A stretch of DNA of 64,000 nucleotides, from contig NZ_JAUSRB010000002.1 in the NCBI RefSeq assembly GCF_030811595.1, positions 5,952,001-6,016,000 on the forward strand, read 5' to 3'. Made by a program: the position numbers and the translations under genes. Below the pieces are notes generated by a model, which worked only from the letters and a program-made list of their open reading frames with translations, had not been told where the DNA came from and searched no databases. Origin of the DNA: Streptosporangium brasiliense (lineage in GTDB: Bacteria; Actinomycetota; Actinomycetes; Streptosporangiales; Streptosporangiaceae). Below, piece by piece: positions 1-9,546 of this stretch (position 1 is the first letter of the stretch; every line of letters begins with the position of its first letter).

Positions 1-1
1 G

Positions 2-805
2 CTGGTCGCGGTGGTGGTGAGCTTCACCGCGGCCTTCGTCTTCCCGCTCTACTGGATGGTCACCGGCGCGCTGAGGTCGCCCGAGGAGCTGGCCCAGATG
101 CCGCCCGGCTTCTTCCCCGAGTCGCTCGACTTCGAGGTCTACGCCGAGGCGTGGGACCAGCTCAACCTGGCCCAGTTCTTAGGCAACACGCTCCTGTACG
201 CCAGTGGCGCCCTGCTGTTCACGCTGGCCGTCGACGTCACGGCCGCCTACGCCCTGTCCAAGCTGCGGCCCGTGCTGGGCAAGCTGGTCCTGGGCATGAT
301 GCTGGCCACGCTGATGATCCCGCCGATGGTGATCCTGCTGCCCGCCTACCTGACGGTCAAGGATCTGCCGATCTTCGGCTGGGACCTGCTGAACACACCG
401 TGGGCGATCTGGCTGCCCGCGGCGGCCAACGGGTTCAACGTCTTCCTGCTCAAGCGCTTCTTCGACTCGATCCCCAGGGAACTGCTGGAGGCGGCCCAGA
501 TCGACGGCGCCTCCCCGGTGCGGATCCTGTGGTCGATCGTGCTGCCGGTGTCCCGGCCGATCATCGGCGTGGTGTCCATCCTCTCGGTGGTCACCTGCTG
601 GAAGGACTTCGTCTGGCCGCTGCTCGTGCTGCCGGACAGCGAGAACATGTCCATCAGCGTGGGCATCGCCTCACTGTCGGCCCAGATGCCGCAGAACGTT
701 CTCATCGCCGCACTGGTGATCGCCAGTCTGCCCGCCATCATCGTCTTCTTCGTCTTCCAGCGCAGCATCATGGCCGGCCTGACCGCCGGCAGCCTCAAGG
801 GCTGA
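2..805 (+). CDS. Carbohydrate ABC transporter permease, MalG type (5' end outside window)
   Basis: Inner-membrane subunit of a binding-protein-dependent sugar importer. The reading frame is open to the window edge, so the N-terminus is missing. Visible are several hydrophobic membrane segments and the cytoplasmic EAA loop (LLEAAQIDGASPVRILWSIV followed by LPVSRP), the surface that docks on the ATPase. The C-terminus (GLTAGSLKG) is typical of the MalG branch of CUT1 permeases. It is followed after 39 bp by a GH13 alpha-glucosidase on the same strand, which suggests uptake and cleavage of an alpha-glucoside such as maltose, trehalose or isomaltose. The sugar itself cannot be read from the sequence. 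Confidence 0.93.
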   Translation: MVAVVVSFTAAFVFPLYWMVTGALRSPEELAQMPPGFFPESLDFEVYAEAWDQLNLAQFLGNTLLYASGALLFTLAVDVTAAYALSKLRPVLGKLVLGMMLATLMIPPMVILLPAYLTVKDLPIFGWDLLNTPWAIWLPAAANGFNVFLLKRFFDSIPRELLEAAQIDGASPVRILWSIVLPVSRPIIGVVSILSVVTCWKDFVWPLLVLPDSENMSISVGIASLSAQMPQNVLIAALVIASLPAIIVFFVFQRSIMAGLTAGSLKG

Positions 806-844
806 CCTCGTCACCCACCTTCAATCGCAAGGAGTTGTCCCAGC

Positions 845-2386
845 ATGTCTGAAACGTGGTGGCGGGGAGCCGCGATCTACCAGGTCTACCTGCGGAGCTT
901 CGCCGACGGCAACGGCGACGGGATCGGCGACCTCGCGGGCCTGCGGGCCCGCCTGCCGTACCTCTCCGACCTGGGAGTCGACGCGATCTGGCTCAACCCC
1001 TGGTATCCCTCGCCGATGGCCGACGGCGGCTACGACGTCGCCGACTACCGTGACATCGAACCGTCCTTCGGCACGCTCGCCGAGGCGGAGGAGTTCATCG
1101 AGGAGGCCCACGAGCTGAGCATCCGCGTCATCATCGACGTGGTGCCCAACCACAGCTCCGACCAGAGCGCGTGGTTCCAGGAGGCGCTGGCCGCCGGACC
1201 GGGGTCGGCGGCCAGGGAACGGTTCTGGTTCAGGGACGAGCCGGGCGACTGGAAGTCCATCTTCGGCGGCCCGGCCTGGACGCAGGTCCCCGACGGGCAG
1301 TGGTACCTGCACCTGTTCGCGCCCGAGCAGCCCGACTTCAACTGGACCAACCCGGAGGTCCACCGGGAGTTCCACGACGTGCTGCGGTTCTGGTTCGACC
1401 GCGGCGTCGACGGCATCCGGATCGACTCGGCCGCCGTGCTGGTCAAGGACTTCGACGGCGGCGACCCCGACGGCTACACCGATCTCCCCGAGGTGCACGA
1501 GGTGTACCGGAGCTGGCGGCGCCTGTCCGACGAGTACGACGAGCGGCTCCTGGTCGGCGAGGTCTGGTTCCCCGACCAGGAGCGCTTCGCCCGCTACCTG
1601 CGCCCCGACGAGCTGCACACCGCCTTCAACTTCGACTTCCTGGGCTGCCCGTGGGACCCGGCCGCGCTGCGTGAGTCGATCCGGCAGACCCTGGCCACGC
1701 ACCGGCCGCTCGGCGCCCCGGCGACCTGGGTGCTGTCCAACCACGACGTCGCCCGGGTGGTCACGCGGTACGGCAGGGCCGACACCTCCTGGGACCACGG
1801 CGACCGCCGGGACGGGGCGCCCTCCGACCTCGAACTCGGCCACCGCCGGGCCAGGGCGGCGGCGCTGCTGGCCATGGCCCTGCCCGGCAGCGTCTACGTC
1901 TACCAGGGCGAGGAGCTCGGCCTCACCGAGGTCGACGACATCCCCGACGAGCTCCGCCAGGACCCGATGTGGCACCGTTCCGGACACACCGTCCCGGGCC
2001 GCGACGGCTGCCGCGTGCCGCTGCCCTGGTCGGGAGACGAGGCGCCGTTCGGCTTCGGCGCCGGGTCGTCGTGGCTGCCGCAGCCGGAGGCGTGGAAGAA
2101 GGTCACCGTCGAGGCCCAGGGAGCGGACCTGGGCTCGATGCTCAACCTCTACCGCGCCGCCCTGCGCATCCGCCGCGAGGAGCTCGGCGACGGCACCATG
2201 AGCTGGATCGACGTCGGCGACGACGTGCTGGCCTTCACCCGCGAGTCCGGCCTCACCTGCGTGGTCAACCTCGGCGCCGGGCCGGTGGGACTGCCGCCCC
2301 ACGAAGCCGTGCTGCTGGCCAGCGGCCCGCTCGGCGACGCCGGGGAGCTGCCGTCCGACACCGCCGTCTGGCTCCGCACGGCCTGA
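845..2386 (+). CDS. GH13 family alpha-glucosidase
   Basis: Intracellular alpha-glucoside hydrolase of 513 residues with no signal peptide. The four GH13 regions are present in order: DVVPNHSS (region I), GIRIDSA with the nucleophile Asp194, GEVW with the acid/base Glu239, and SNHDVARV with the transition-state Asp301. The start MSETWWRGAAIYQVYLRSF matches the alpha-glucosidase/oligo-1,6-glucosidase branch, and the length is usual. The ATG is preceded by AAGGAG. It lies 39 bp after a sugar ABC permease, so it probably hydrolyses the imported disaccharide. Trehalose hydrolase or sucrose hydrolase specificity cannot be excluded. Confidence 0.94.
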   Translation: MSETWWRGAAIYQVYLRSFADGNGDGIGDLAGLRARLPYLSDLGVDAIWLNPWYPSPMADGGYDVADYRDIEPSFGTLAEAEEFIEEAHELSIRVIIDVVPNHSSDQSAWFQEALAAGPGSAARERFWFRDEPGDWKSIFGGPAWTQVPDGQWYLHLFAPEQPDFNWTNPEVHREFHDVLRFWFDRGVDGIRIDSAAVLVKDFDGGDPDGYTDLPEVHEVYRSWRRLSDEYDERLLVGEVWFPDQERFARYLRPDELHTAFNFDFLGCPWDPAALRESIRQTLATHRPLGAPATWVLSNHDVARVVTRYGRADTSWDHGDRRDGAPSDLELGHRRARAAALLAMALPGSVYVYQGEELGLTEVDDIPDELRQDPMWHRSGHTVPGRDGCRVPLPWSGDEAPFGFGAGSSWLPQPEAWKKVTVEAQGADLGSMLNLYRAALRIRREELGDGTMSWIDVGDDVLAFTRESGLTCVVNLGAGPVGLPPHEAVLLASGPLGDAGELPSDTAVWLRTA

Positions 2387-2477
2387 CCGGAGCCCGCCGC
2401 GGGGCCGGGGCGCTCCGCCGTACCCGGCCTCCGCCGCCCGCCCGAGGATTGTCGGAGGTCTCTGGAATCTTGGCGGC

Positions 2478-3476
2478 ATGACCCTCTTCGTCTACCGCAG
2501 CCACTACGAGGGCCCGCTCAGCAAGCGGGTCCGCCGTCTGCCCGACGCCACGATGCTCGACTGGTTCCGCCGCGGCTGGGCGGCGGTGGTGCAGGAGGGG
2601 CATGACACCGAGGCGTGGATCGCGGCCGAGCTGGGCGGGCCGGTCTACGGGTTCGGCACGATCTTCGAGGCCGCCCGCCGGGACGGGATCGCGGCCCCCG
2701 GCACCTGGCAGGAGCTCCGTGACCTCCTGCAACGGCACCTCTACGTCGAGGGCGAGGTGCGGGCCGACGAGCGGAGCGTGCGGGTGCTGACCGACGACGA
2801 CGAGGTCGAGCTCGCCTACTTCTTCCTCGACGACTCCCTCGTGCGGGCCCGCGCCGACCGCCTGGCCTATCTGGCGCACGACGGCTGGCCGCTGCCCGAG
2901 ACCGTCGGCGGGGCGGAGCCCGCCCCGTTCACCTCGCCGGTCCCGGTCGAGGAGCTCGCGCCGGCCCGGCCCGGGGGAGTGGGCACCACCTACGCGGTCC
3001 TGCTGACCTTCTGCGACAGCGAGAGCATCAGCTGGCTGACCCCGTGGTCCTTCCCCGGCATCCGGCTGCCGGAGCTCGCGGCCCACCTGCGGGCGCTCGA
3101 CCCCGGCAGCGGCTGGCCGCGGGAGCTGACGGTGCTCCGCGCGCTGACGGCCCCCGGCGACGGCGGAATCGGCCCCGCGCTGAGCCGCTGCAACCGGTGG
3201 CCGGACATGGAGCAGTTCCTCGCCGGGGAGCACCGCCCCCTCCACAAGGACTCCATGCGGCTGCTGGAGACCGCCGAGCTGGAGCGGGGCCGCGACCCCG
3301 ACCGGACCCTCGTCCGGCACTCCCGCCACCTGGCCCAGATGTCGATCCACATGAACGACTTCTTCGGTCACCAGCAGTGGTTCCTGTTCGACGACGTGTG
3401 GGCGGCGGGCAACGCGGACCTCGCCCGGTCCCTGCTGCGCTACGCCCACGGCTGGGATCCGCTGGAGGCCGGGTGA
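2478..3476 (+). CDS. Conserved-looking protein of unknown function
   Basis: A 332-residue soluble protein that I do not recognise. Codon use is strongly actinobacterial, so it is a real gene. It has no signal peptide, no membrane segment and no familiar nucleotide-binding motif. It is rich in acidic residues and Trp. Its C-terminal third contains a His-rich stretch (RHSRHLAQMSIHMNDFFGHQ) that could bind metal; this is only a residue observation. The ATG has no clear Shine-Dalgarno sequence; a short leader or leaderless transcript is possible. Transcription ends in a perfect hairpin overlapping the stop codon, so it seems to be the last gene of its unit. It may be monocistronic, since a 91-bp gap separates it from the alpha-glucosidase. 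Confidence 0.8.
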   Translation: MTLFVYRSHYEGPLSKRVRRLPDATMLDWFRRGWAAVVQEGHDTEAWIAAELGGPVYGFGTIFEAARRDGIAAPGTWQELRDLLQRHLYVEGEVRADERSVRVLTDDDEVELAYFFLDDSLVRARADRLAYLAHDGWPLPETVGGAEPAPFTSPVPVEELAPARPGGVGTTYAVLLTFCDSESISWLTPWSFPGIRLPELAAHLRALDPGSGWPRELTVLRALTAPGDGGIGPALSRCNRWPDMEQFLAGEHRPLHKDSMRLLETAELERGRDPDRTLVRHSRHLAQMSIHMNDFFGHQQWFLFDDVWAAGNADLARSLLRYAHGWDPLEAG

Positions 3477-3492
3477 GAGCCGGCCTCCAGCG
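3460..3492 (+). terminator. Perfect 13-bp stem-loop overlapping the stop codon
   Basis: CGCTGGAGGCCGG (3460-3472) pairs perfectly with CCGGCCTCCAGCG (3480-3492) around a 7-nt loop, GTGAGAG, that contains the TGA stop of the preceding gene. No U-tract follows, which is normal for actinobacterial terminators. Confidence 0.7.
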
Positions 3493-3553
3493 ACGCCCGG
3501 GGCATTGCCGTACGTAACGCGTCCGCCACCCTTCTGCGACACGTACGTCGGTC

Positions 3554-4771
3554 ATGGTCGCTCTTCGCCCATCAGCCATGATCACTCAAAGTAAGATCAC
3601 GAAAGTGAAGAGTGGTCAAAGGGTGGGTCCGTCGACGGAGACGGCGTCCGGCGGACCGTGCCGTGTCGTGCTGCTCATCGGGCAGTTGATGGTCGGTGGC
3701 ACCGAGAAACAGGTGTTCCTCCTGGCGACGGGGCTGCTCCGCAGCGGTGTGGCGGTCGCCGTGGTGACGTTGCACTCGGGCGGCCCCTACCGGGACGCGC
3801 TCGAACTGGCGGGTGTTCCGGTGCACAACGCCGGGTTCACCGGAGTGTCGTCAGGCCCCATGGCCGTTCCTCGTAACCTGCTCGCGGTGGTGCGTCTCAT
3901 CAGGCTGATACGGCGGTTCAGGCCGGAGGTGCTGCACGCCTTCCTGTACCACGGCTATGTGATCGGCGCGCCTCTCGCCTGGCTCGCCCGGGTGCCCGTC
4001 GTGGTGGCGGGGCGGCGCAGTCTGAGCGACTTCAAGCAGGCCCGGCGCTGGATCTACGCGCTGGAGCGCGTCGCCACCCGGCTGACGCGGCATGTGGTGG
4101 CCAACGCGGTGGCCGTGGCCGAGGACGCCAGGACCGTGGAGGGCGTCGCCCCCGGAAAACTCAGTGTGATCTACAACGGTCTGCCCGAGTCGGCCTTCTC
4201 TCCCAGCCCACCGGCGCAGATCGTCACCGACCTGCCGATCGTGTGCTGTGTGGCCAATCTGAAGGCACACAAGGGGCACCGGTTTCTCATCGATGCCGTC
4301 GCACTGCTGACCGCGCGGGGCACGCTGTGCACGCTGGTGCTCGCGGGCGAGGGACCCGAACGCGAGGCCCTGCTGCGGCAGGCGGCGGACTCCGGCGTGG
4401 ACCTGCGGCTCCTGGGCCTGCGCAGGGATGTCGAGGCCCTGTTGAACCGGGCATCGGTGGTGGTCCTCGCCTCCCTGTACGAGGGGATGAGCAACGCGGT
4501 CATGGAGGCGATGGCGGCGGGCAAGCCGATCGTGGCCACCGCGGTGGGCGGGACCCGCGAGCTGCTGAGCGGACGTGGCCTGCTGGTCCCTCCCGCCGAT
4601 CCCCCTGCGCTGGCCGACGCCCTGGAGCGCGTGTTGCGCGATCCCCATCTGAGCGCCTCCCTCGGCCTGGCCGCGCGCGACTGGGCGCTGGACAACCTCG
4701 GCGCGCACTCCATGATCAACCGGCATCTGGTTCTGTACCGGCGCCTTCTGGAAGAGCGATGTGCGGGATAG
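3554..4771 (+). CDS. Glycosyltransferase family 4
   Basis: GT-B fold glycosyltransferase of up to 405 residues. The N-terminal Rossmann half has the acceptor-side glycine loop (LIGQLMVGGTEKQVF). The C-terminal half has the GT4 donor-binding E-x7-E motif in YEGMSNAVMEAMAAGKPIVA, followed by VGGTRELL. It probably adds a hexose from a nucleotide sugar to a lipid-linked glycan at the membrane. The first ATG at 3554 may be too early: ATG 3578 and GTG 3605 are in frame, and the conserved domain begins only near residue 35. Its stop overlaps the start of the downstream amidotransferase by 13 bp, so the two are translationally coupled. Confidence 0.9.
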   Translation: MVALRPSAMITQSKITKVKSGQRVGPSTETASGGPCRVVLLIGQLMVGGTEKQVFLLATGLLRSGVAVAVVTLHSGGPYRDALELAGVPVHNAGFTGVSSGPMAVPRNLLAVVRLIRLIRRFRPEVLHAFLYHGYVIGAPLAWLARVPVVVAGRRSLSDFKQARRWIYALERVATRLTRHVVANAVAVAEDARTVEGVAPGKLSVIYNGLPESAFSPSPPAQIVTDLPIVCCVANLKAHKGHRFLIDAVALLTARGTLCTLVLAGEGPEREALLRQAADSGVDLRLLGLRRDVEALLNRASVVVLASLYEGMSNAVMEAMAAGKPIVATAVGGTRELLSGRGLLVPPADPPALADALERVLRDPHLSASLGLAARDWALDNLGAHSMINRHLVLYRRLLEERCAG

Positions 4772-6666
4772 CCGGCGCCGTCTGCCCGGGAGGGGTGGAT
4801 CCGGAGACGGTCCGCGCCATGTGCGAAACGATCGCGCACCGCGGCCCTGACGGCAGTGGCCTGCACGTCGAGCCTTCGGCCGTGCTGGGGACGCGCCGCC
4901 TGGCCGTCGTCGACGTGGCCGACGGCGACCAGCCCGTTTACGGCGAGGACGGCATGGTCGTCGCGGTGTTCAACGGGGAGATCTACAACTTCGCCGAACT
5001 GCGCGCCGAACTGCTGGCCAAGGGGCACCGGCTGGTCGCGAACGGCGATTCCGAATGTCTGGTCCACCTGTATGAAGAGCACGGGGACGCCCTCGTGCAC
5101 CGGCTGCGCGGCATGTTCGCCTTCGCGCTGTGGGACGGGAACAGGCGCAGGCTGCTGCTGGCCCGCGACCGGGTGGGCAAGAAGCCGCTCTACTGGGGGA
5201 TGCGTTCCGGTACGCTGCGCTTCGCCTCCGAGCTGAAGGCGATGATCCACGACCCCCGGTGGCGCGGTGAGATCGACCCGGTCGCCCTCCACCACTACCT
5301 GACGTTCCAGTACGTCCCGGCCCCCTGGTCGATTCTCGAGGGCATCAGCAAGCTCCCGCCGGGCTCGACTCTGGTGTGGCAGGACGGCCACGTACGTGTC
5401 GACCGCTACTGGCGGCTGGACGCCACTCCCCGGCCGGCCGCCGCCGTGGAGGAGGAGGCTGAGCGGCTGCGTGGGCTGCTGCTGGAGGCGACCCGGCTGC
5501 GGATGGTCGGGGAGCGCCCGATCGGCGCCTTCCTGTCGGGGGGGATCGACTCCTCGGCGGTCGTCGCGGCGATGGCGCGGCAATCGTCCAGTCCGGTCCG
5601 CACTTTCTGCATCGGTTTCGACGAGACCGGTTTCGACGAGCGGGAGCATGCCGGAGAGGTGGCCGCTCTCTACGGCACCGATCACTCGGAGCTGGTGCTC
5701 TCCGCTCCTCCTCTGGACCTGCTCCCCACCTTGGCCTGGCACTTCGACGAGCCGTTCGCCGACTCCTCGGCGATCCCCAGCTTCCTGGTGGCCGAAATGA
5801 GCAGCCGGGAAGTGACGGTGGTGCTCAACGGGGACGGCGGGGACGAGTCCTTCGGCGGCTACCGCCGCTACGTGATGCTGCGGCAGGCCTCTCGGCTGTG
5901 GGTTCCGCCGATCGCCTCTCCACTGCTGGGCGTGGCGGGCGGGCGCCTGCGGGCCGCGTCGCGCCAGGGCTCGCTGGCCCGCAGAGTGGGGTGGGGCATG
6001 GAACTGGCGGGGCTGCCGGTGGCCGACAAGTACACGCGTCTGATGTCCTACTTCACCGAGAAACAGAAGCGGGAGCTCTACACGCCGGGGCAGCGCAGCC
6101 GGGTGGCGGGCGTCCGCAGCGGCGCCATCGTCGAGCGGGCCTTCGAGGAGTCGTCGGCCGGCTGCGACCTCACCCGGGTCATGGATGTCGACGTCAACAC
6201 CTACCTGCCGGGGGACCTGCTGGTGAAGGCCGACATCAGCACGATGGCATCCTCGCTGGAGGCGCGCTCGCCCTTCCTGGACCACGTCCTGATGGAGTGG
6301 GCCGCCGGTCTGCCCGGCGAGCTGAAGATCCGCGGCAGGACGACGAAATACCTCCTCAAGCATGCCCTGGCGGACTGGCTGCCCGCACACCTGCTGGAGC
6401 GCCCGAAAATGGGGTTCGGGGTGCCGCTGGCCTCCTGGCTCAGAGCGGGGCTGCGCCCTCTGGCCCATGACGTGCTCACCGACGCCACCGCCCGCGGGCG
6501 GGGAGTCTTCGATCAGCGAGCTGTCGCCCGCCTGCTCACCGAACACGCCGCCGGCCGAGATCACTCCAACCGCATCTGGGTCCTGATGCAGTTCGAGCTC
6601 TGGCACCGGACCCACCTGCCCGTCCGGCCGGCTGCGGCCGGCTGCGGACGGCCGCGATCTACGTGA
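4759..6666 (+). CDS. asnB: Asparagine synthase (glutamine-hydrolysing)-type amidotransferase
   Basis: 635-residue class B asparagine synthetase. The start MCGIAGAV places the catalytic Cys at position 2, which fixes ATG 4759 rather than any upstream start. The N-terminal Ntn glutaminase domain is followed by the synthetase domain with the SGGIDSS pyrophosphate loop. In surface-glycan clusters this family often amidates a sugar acid or peptide instead of making free asparagine. The coupling to a GT4 upstream and a flippase downstream favours that role here, but the substrate is inferred. The GTGA overlap with the flippase gene (6663-6666) indicates an operon. Confidence 0.93.
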   Translation: MCGIAGAVCPGGVDPETVRAMCETIAHRGPDGSGLHVEPSAVLGTRRLAVVDVADGDQPVYGEDGMVVAVFNGEIYNFAELRAELLAKGHRLVANGDSECLVHLYEEHGDALVHRLRGMFAFALWDGNRRRLLLARDRVGKKPLYWGMRSGTLRFASELKAMIHDPRWRGEIDPVALHHYLTFQYVPAPWSILEGISKLPPGSTLVWQDGHVRVDRYWRLDATPRPAAAVEEEAERLRGLLLEATRLRMVGERPIGAFLSGGIDSSAVVAAMARQSSSPVRTFCIGFDETGFDEREHAGEVAALYGTDHSELVLSAPPLDLLPTLAWHFDEPFADSSAIPSFLVAEMSSREVTVVLNGDGGDESFGGYRRYVMLRQASRLWVPPIASPLLGVAGGRLRAASRQGSLARRVGWGMELAGLPVADKYTRLMSYFTEKQKRELYTPGQRSRVAGVRSGAIVERAFEESSAGCDLTRVMDVDVNTYLPGDLLVKADISTMASSLEARSPFLDHVLMEWAAGLPGELKIRGRTTKYLLKHALADWLPAHLLERPKMGFGVPLASWLRAGLRPLAHDVLTDATARGRGVFDQRAVARLLTEHAAGRDHSNRIWVLMQFELWHRTHLPVRPAAAGCGRPRST

Positions 6667-7988
6667 GCGCCCCGCCGCTGTCTCCCCCCACGCCCGGACG
6701 CGGACGGGACACGGTCCTCACACGCCTGGCCCAGTTGCTGCTGACCCGTCTGACCCTCGTCGTGGCCGGAGGCGTCACCAGTGTCATCGTGGCTCGCGCC
6801 CTGGGGCCGGGCGACCGCGGCGCCTACTGGGTGATCGTCACGATCGCGGCCACGGCGACGGCCGTCGGGAACCTGTCGGTGGAGAAGTCGCAGACGACCC
6901 TGTGGGCACAGGAGGACAACCGGCCGGCCATCACGGCCAACGCCCTGTGGATGGGATTCGCCGTGGGCACGGTGGCTGCCGGGGCCACGTTCGCCGTGCT
7001 CCTGTCCAACGCCGCCATGATGCCCGTCGCGGACCGGTCCACGCTGGTCTGGGCCCTGGCCGCGGTGCCTGTCATGATGGCGATCGTCTACGTCAACAAC
7101 GTGCACATCCTGCGCGCCCGCACCGGGGTCGTCAACCGGGGCTCACTGACCGGGGCGGCCCTTCAGTGCTCGGCACTGACGGCTCTGGGCCTCCTCGGCC
7201 ACCTCACCGTCGAGTGGGTAGTGATCATCTGGACCGTCTCGGCCGCGCTGAACCTGCTGTTGCTGCTGCCGCCCCTGCCCGCCTACCGCCCGCGTGACCG
7301 GCGACTGGCCGGCCGCACGCTGTCATGCGGGCTCCGTTACCATCTGGGCTCGGTCTGCCACTTCCTGCTGCTGCGGCTCGACGTCCTGCTCCTGAACGGC
7401 ATGAGCACGCCGACGGCGGTGGGGGTCTACTCCATGGCGGTGACACCGGCCGAGCTCCTGCGGGCCATGACCGACGCGGTGGTCCAGATCACGCTGCCCC
7501 GGCAGATGGAGTCGAGCCAGGAGACGGCCGCGGCCTACACGGCGCGGACGATCCGGATCACCGCTGTCCTGGCCGCTCCGTCGATCGTCGCGTTCTGCTC
7601 CGCGGGGCCGTTCCTGGTGGTCACCGCCGTCGGTCCGGCCTTCACCGGGTGCGTCATCCCGATGCTGGTGCTCGCGCCGGGCGTGGCGGCGGCCGCGGCG
7701 GCCCGCCCGGCCGCCGCCTATCTGCTCCGTCTCAACCGGCCGGTGCCCACCTCGCTGATGTACGGCGCGGCACTGCTGGTGAACCTCACCCTGAACATCC
7801 TGCTGATTCCCCGGCTGGGCGCCACGGGGTGCGCTCTGGCGTCCACAGCCGCCTACACGGCGCTCGCGGCGGCTCAGGTGGGCTGGTTCGCGCGCTCAGC
7901 GGGGGTGCCCCTGCGACAGCTGGGCCCGGGTGCCGCCGAGGTGCGCGAGATCGTCCGCCGGCTCCGCGCGTTCCTGGCCGCCCGCTGA
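6663..7988 (+). CDS. Polysaccharide/oligosaccharide flippase (Wzx/MurJ-like, MOP superfamily)
   Basis: 441-residue integral membrane protein with about 12 hydrophobic segments. The N-terminal pattern LLTRLTLVVAGGVTSVIVAR followed by ALGPGDRGAYW is typical of polysaccharide-biosynthesis (Wzx-like) flippases. It probably moves the lipid-linked product of the upstream genes across the membrane. It starts at the GTG of a GTGA overlap with asnB. Its last 93 bp overlap the C-terminal end of the convergent methyltransferase gene, an unusually long antisense overlap. Confidence 0.88.
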   Translation: MSAPPLSPPTPGRGRDTVLTRLAQLLLTRLTLVVAGGVTSVIVARALGPGDRGAYWVIVTIAATATAVGNLSVEKSQTTLWAQEDNRPAITANALWMGFAVGTVAAGATFAVLLSNAAMMPVADRSTLVWALAAVPVMMAIVYVNNVHILRARTGVVNRGSLTGAALQCSALTALGLLGHLTVEWVVIIWTVSAALNLLLLLPPLPAYRPRDRRLAGRTLSCGLRYHLGSVCHFLLLRLDVLLLNGMSTPTAVGVYSMAVTPAELLRAMTDAVVQITLPRQMESSQETAAAYTARTIRITAVLAAPSIVAFCSAGPFLVVTAVGPAFTGCVIPMLVLAPGVAAAAAARPAAAYLLRLNRPVPTSLMYGAALLVNLTLNILLIPRLGATGCALASTAAYTALAAAQVGWFARSAGVPLRQLGPGAAEVREIVRRLRAFLAAR

Positions 7989-8813
7989 TCCGCCCGGCCG
8001 CCGGAGCACGTACTCGTTGCAGCCGAGTCCGCCCCCGCATGTCTTGAGGTGCAGGAGGCTGAGGTCGTGGGCGTGGGCGCGGGCGATGACCTGCTCGGGC
8101 CTGGAGACCTCGAAGGGATAGCCGCCCACCCAGTCGAGCATGTCGTGCCGGCGCGACATGCCCCGCGCCCGGGCGGCCGCGGGGCGGGACCCGCCGGTGA
8201 GCAATCGCCTGACCGCGAACAGGGGCCAGGCCCGGTAGACGTAGGCCGAGCTGCCGACGACCAGAGCGCCGCGGACCACCGCTCCCGACCGGTTGTAGCG
8301 CCGCTTCACGGCCGTCCACATCCGGCTCTGCCGGCCTTGATCGTTGTAGAGCGCGACGTACAGCAGCCCGCCGGGGGCGACCAGCTCGACGGCGGCGTCG
8401 AAGGCCCTCCACATGGCTCCGGTATGGTGCAGCACGCCCCACGCGTAGACCAGGTCGTAGGTCCCCAGCCGCGCACGGTAGCCGTCGTCCAGGATCGACC
8501 CCTGCTCGATCGTCCAGGCGGCGTCGGGGGCGAAGGCGCGCCGCAGCCGCAGAGCCGACCGCACCGCCTCGGCGTCGAAGTCGAAAGAGTGAACGCGCGC
8601 TCCCAGACGGTGGGCGGCGAGGGAGAACAGGCCGCTACCGCAGCCCACATCGAGGAAGGTGCGCCCCCCGAGGTCCTCGACGCCCAAGGCCGTCCGCAGC
8701 GAGGCGGCCGCGCTGTGGATACGGCCTTCGTCGACGAGGTCGACGAAGGAGTTCCAGTTGCGGCCGAAGGCGAACCTGTCACCCCGCCGTATCTGCAGAA
8801 GGCTGTCGTCCAT
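7896..8813 (-). CDS. Class I SAM-dependent methyltransferase
   Basis: 305 residues. Motif I (FLDVGCGSGLFSLAAHRLGA) and the acidic end of strand 2 (VHSFDFDAE) give a standard SAM pocket, and YAWGVLHHTG is the motif IV region. It lies convergent to the glycan cluster and may methylate a sugar or glycan terminus; the substrate is not visible. Its final 31 codons run into the 3' end of the flippase gene and read like low-complexity tail (GGSAGGQERAEPADD...), so the ancestral stop may have been lost and the protein extended. Confidence 0.88.
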   Translation of the reverse strand: MDDSLLQIRRGDRFAFGRNWNSFVDLVDEGRIHSAAASLRTALGVEDLGGRTFLDVGCGSGLFSLAAHRLGARVHSFDFDAEAVRSALRLRRAFAPDAAWTIEQGSILDDGYRARLGTYDLVYAWGVLHHTGAMWRAFDAAVELVAPGGLLYVALYNDQGRQSRMWTAVKRRYNRSGAVVRGALVVGSSAYVYRAWPLFAVRRLLTGGSRPAAARARGMSRRHDMLDWVGGYPFEVSRPEQVIARAHAHDLSLLHLKTCGGGLGCNEYVLRRPGGSAGGQERAEPADDLAHLGGTRAQLSQGHPR

Positions 8814-9131
8814 CGCCTCTCCTGTCTCATGCGCCGTGCACCGCGCACGGCGATGTGCGGTGAGCCCTCACCGCCACCGCCGTGCCCGACGGCATGGTCT
8901 CCGTCAGCGATCGCTCCGCAGCGGGTGGCACGGTCCCGCGGGCGGCGACACGCATCGGTCCGGCCACCATCTGCGCCGTGTCGGGCAGGATCTGACGATC
9001 CGACGATGACCCGTAACTTATCGCAGTTCGTCGATCACGCGGCGGAGGCCGTGCCGACATGGCTGGTGCTCCGTTCCGCCACGGGGCTTGAGCAACAACC
9101 GAACGGCCAGTCACGTCAAGGAGCTTCTGGG
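8814..9131. other. Intergenic stretch without recognisable gene
   Basis: Upstream region of the minus-strand methyltransferase. No frame on either strand shows the G/C third-position bias of the neighbours over a useful length, and no repeat or motif was recognised. It should hold the methyltransferase promoter, and one end of the decayed transposon fragment that follows. Confidence 0.4.
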
Positions 9132-9423
9132 GTGAGGAACAGCGGGACAGTCGTCGGCGGTGAGAAAGATCTTGTTTCTCGTTGTGGCGGTGAGCTGGTC
9201 AAGCGTTACCGCACGGTGCAGGGCCTCATCGGGCCGCTGCTGGGCACGATCGCCTTCCGGCCGGTGGAGGCGGGCGTCGCGCTGCTGGCGATGGCGCGCA
9301 CCGCAGCGGAGATGGCCAGGAGTCGCCGACGGCATGCGCCCGCTGACATCGCCGCCCATGACAAGTTGATCACTGGGTCGTGGCGGCCGCTGGTCCACCA
9401 CCATCCGGACCTGCCCGCCGGGC
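9132..9423 (+). pseudogene. Fragment of a Tn3-family transposase
   Basis: The frame starting at GTG 9132 reads GELVKRYRTVQGLIGPLLGT, then the Ala/Arg-rich stretch AARTAAEMARSRRRHAPADI and DKLITGSWRPLVHHHPDLPA. This order and wording match, from memory, the middle of actinobacterial Tn3-type TnpA proteins (the RYRTV...LL segment followed by the TGSWRRLV segment). Only about 95 of roughly 1000 residues remain; the DDE catalytic region is absent and the frame degenerates after 9423. It is a relic of a large transposon. Confidence 0.55.
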
Positions 9424-9546
9424 CAGGCGGCTCACACCGTCGGCCTGCGCTGGCCGGCGCCCCTGTTCTGGCAGCACGTCCAGCTCTACCTTGAGGTGCG
9501 GCTGGAGCCGTCAGGTGCCCTTGGCGGGCAGGCCGTCGGGGGCTGG

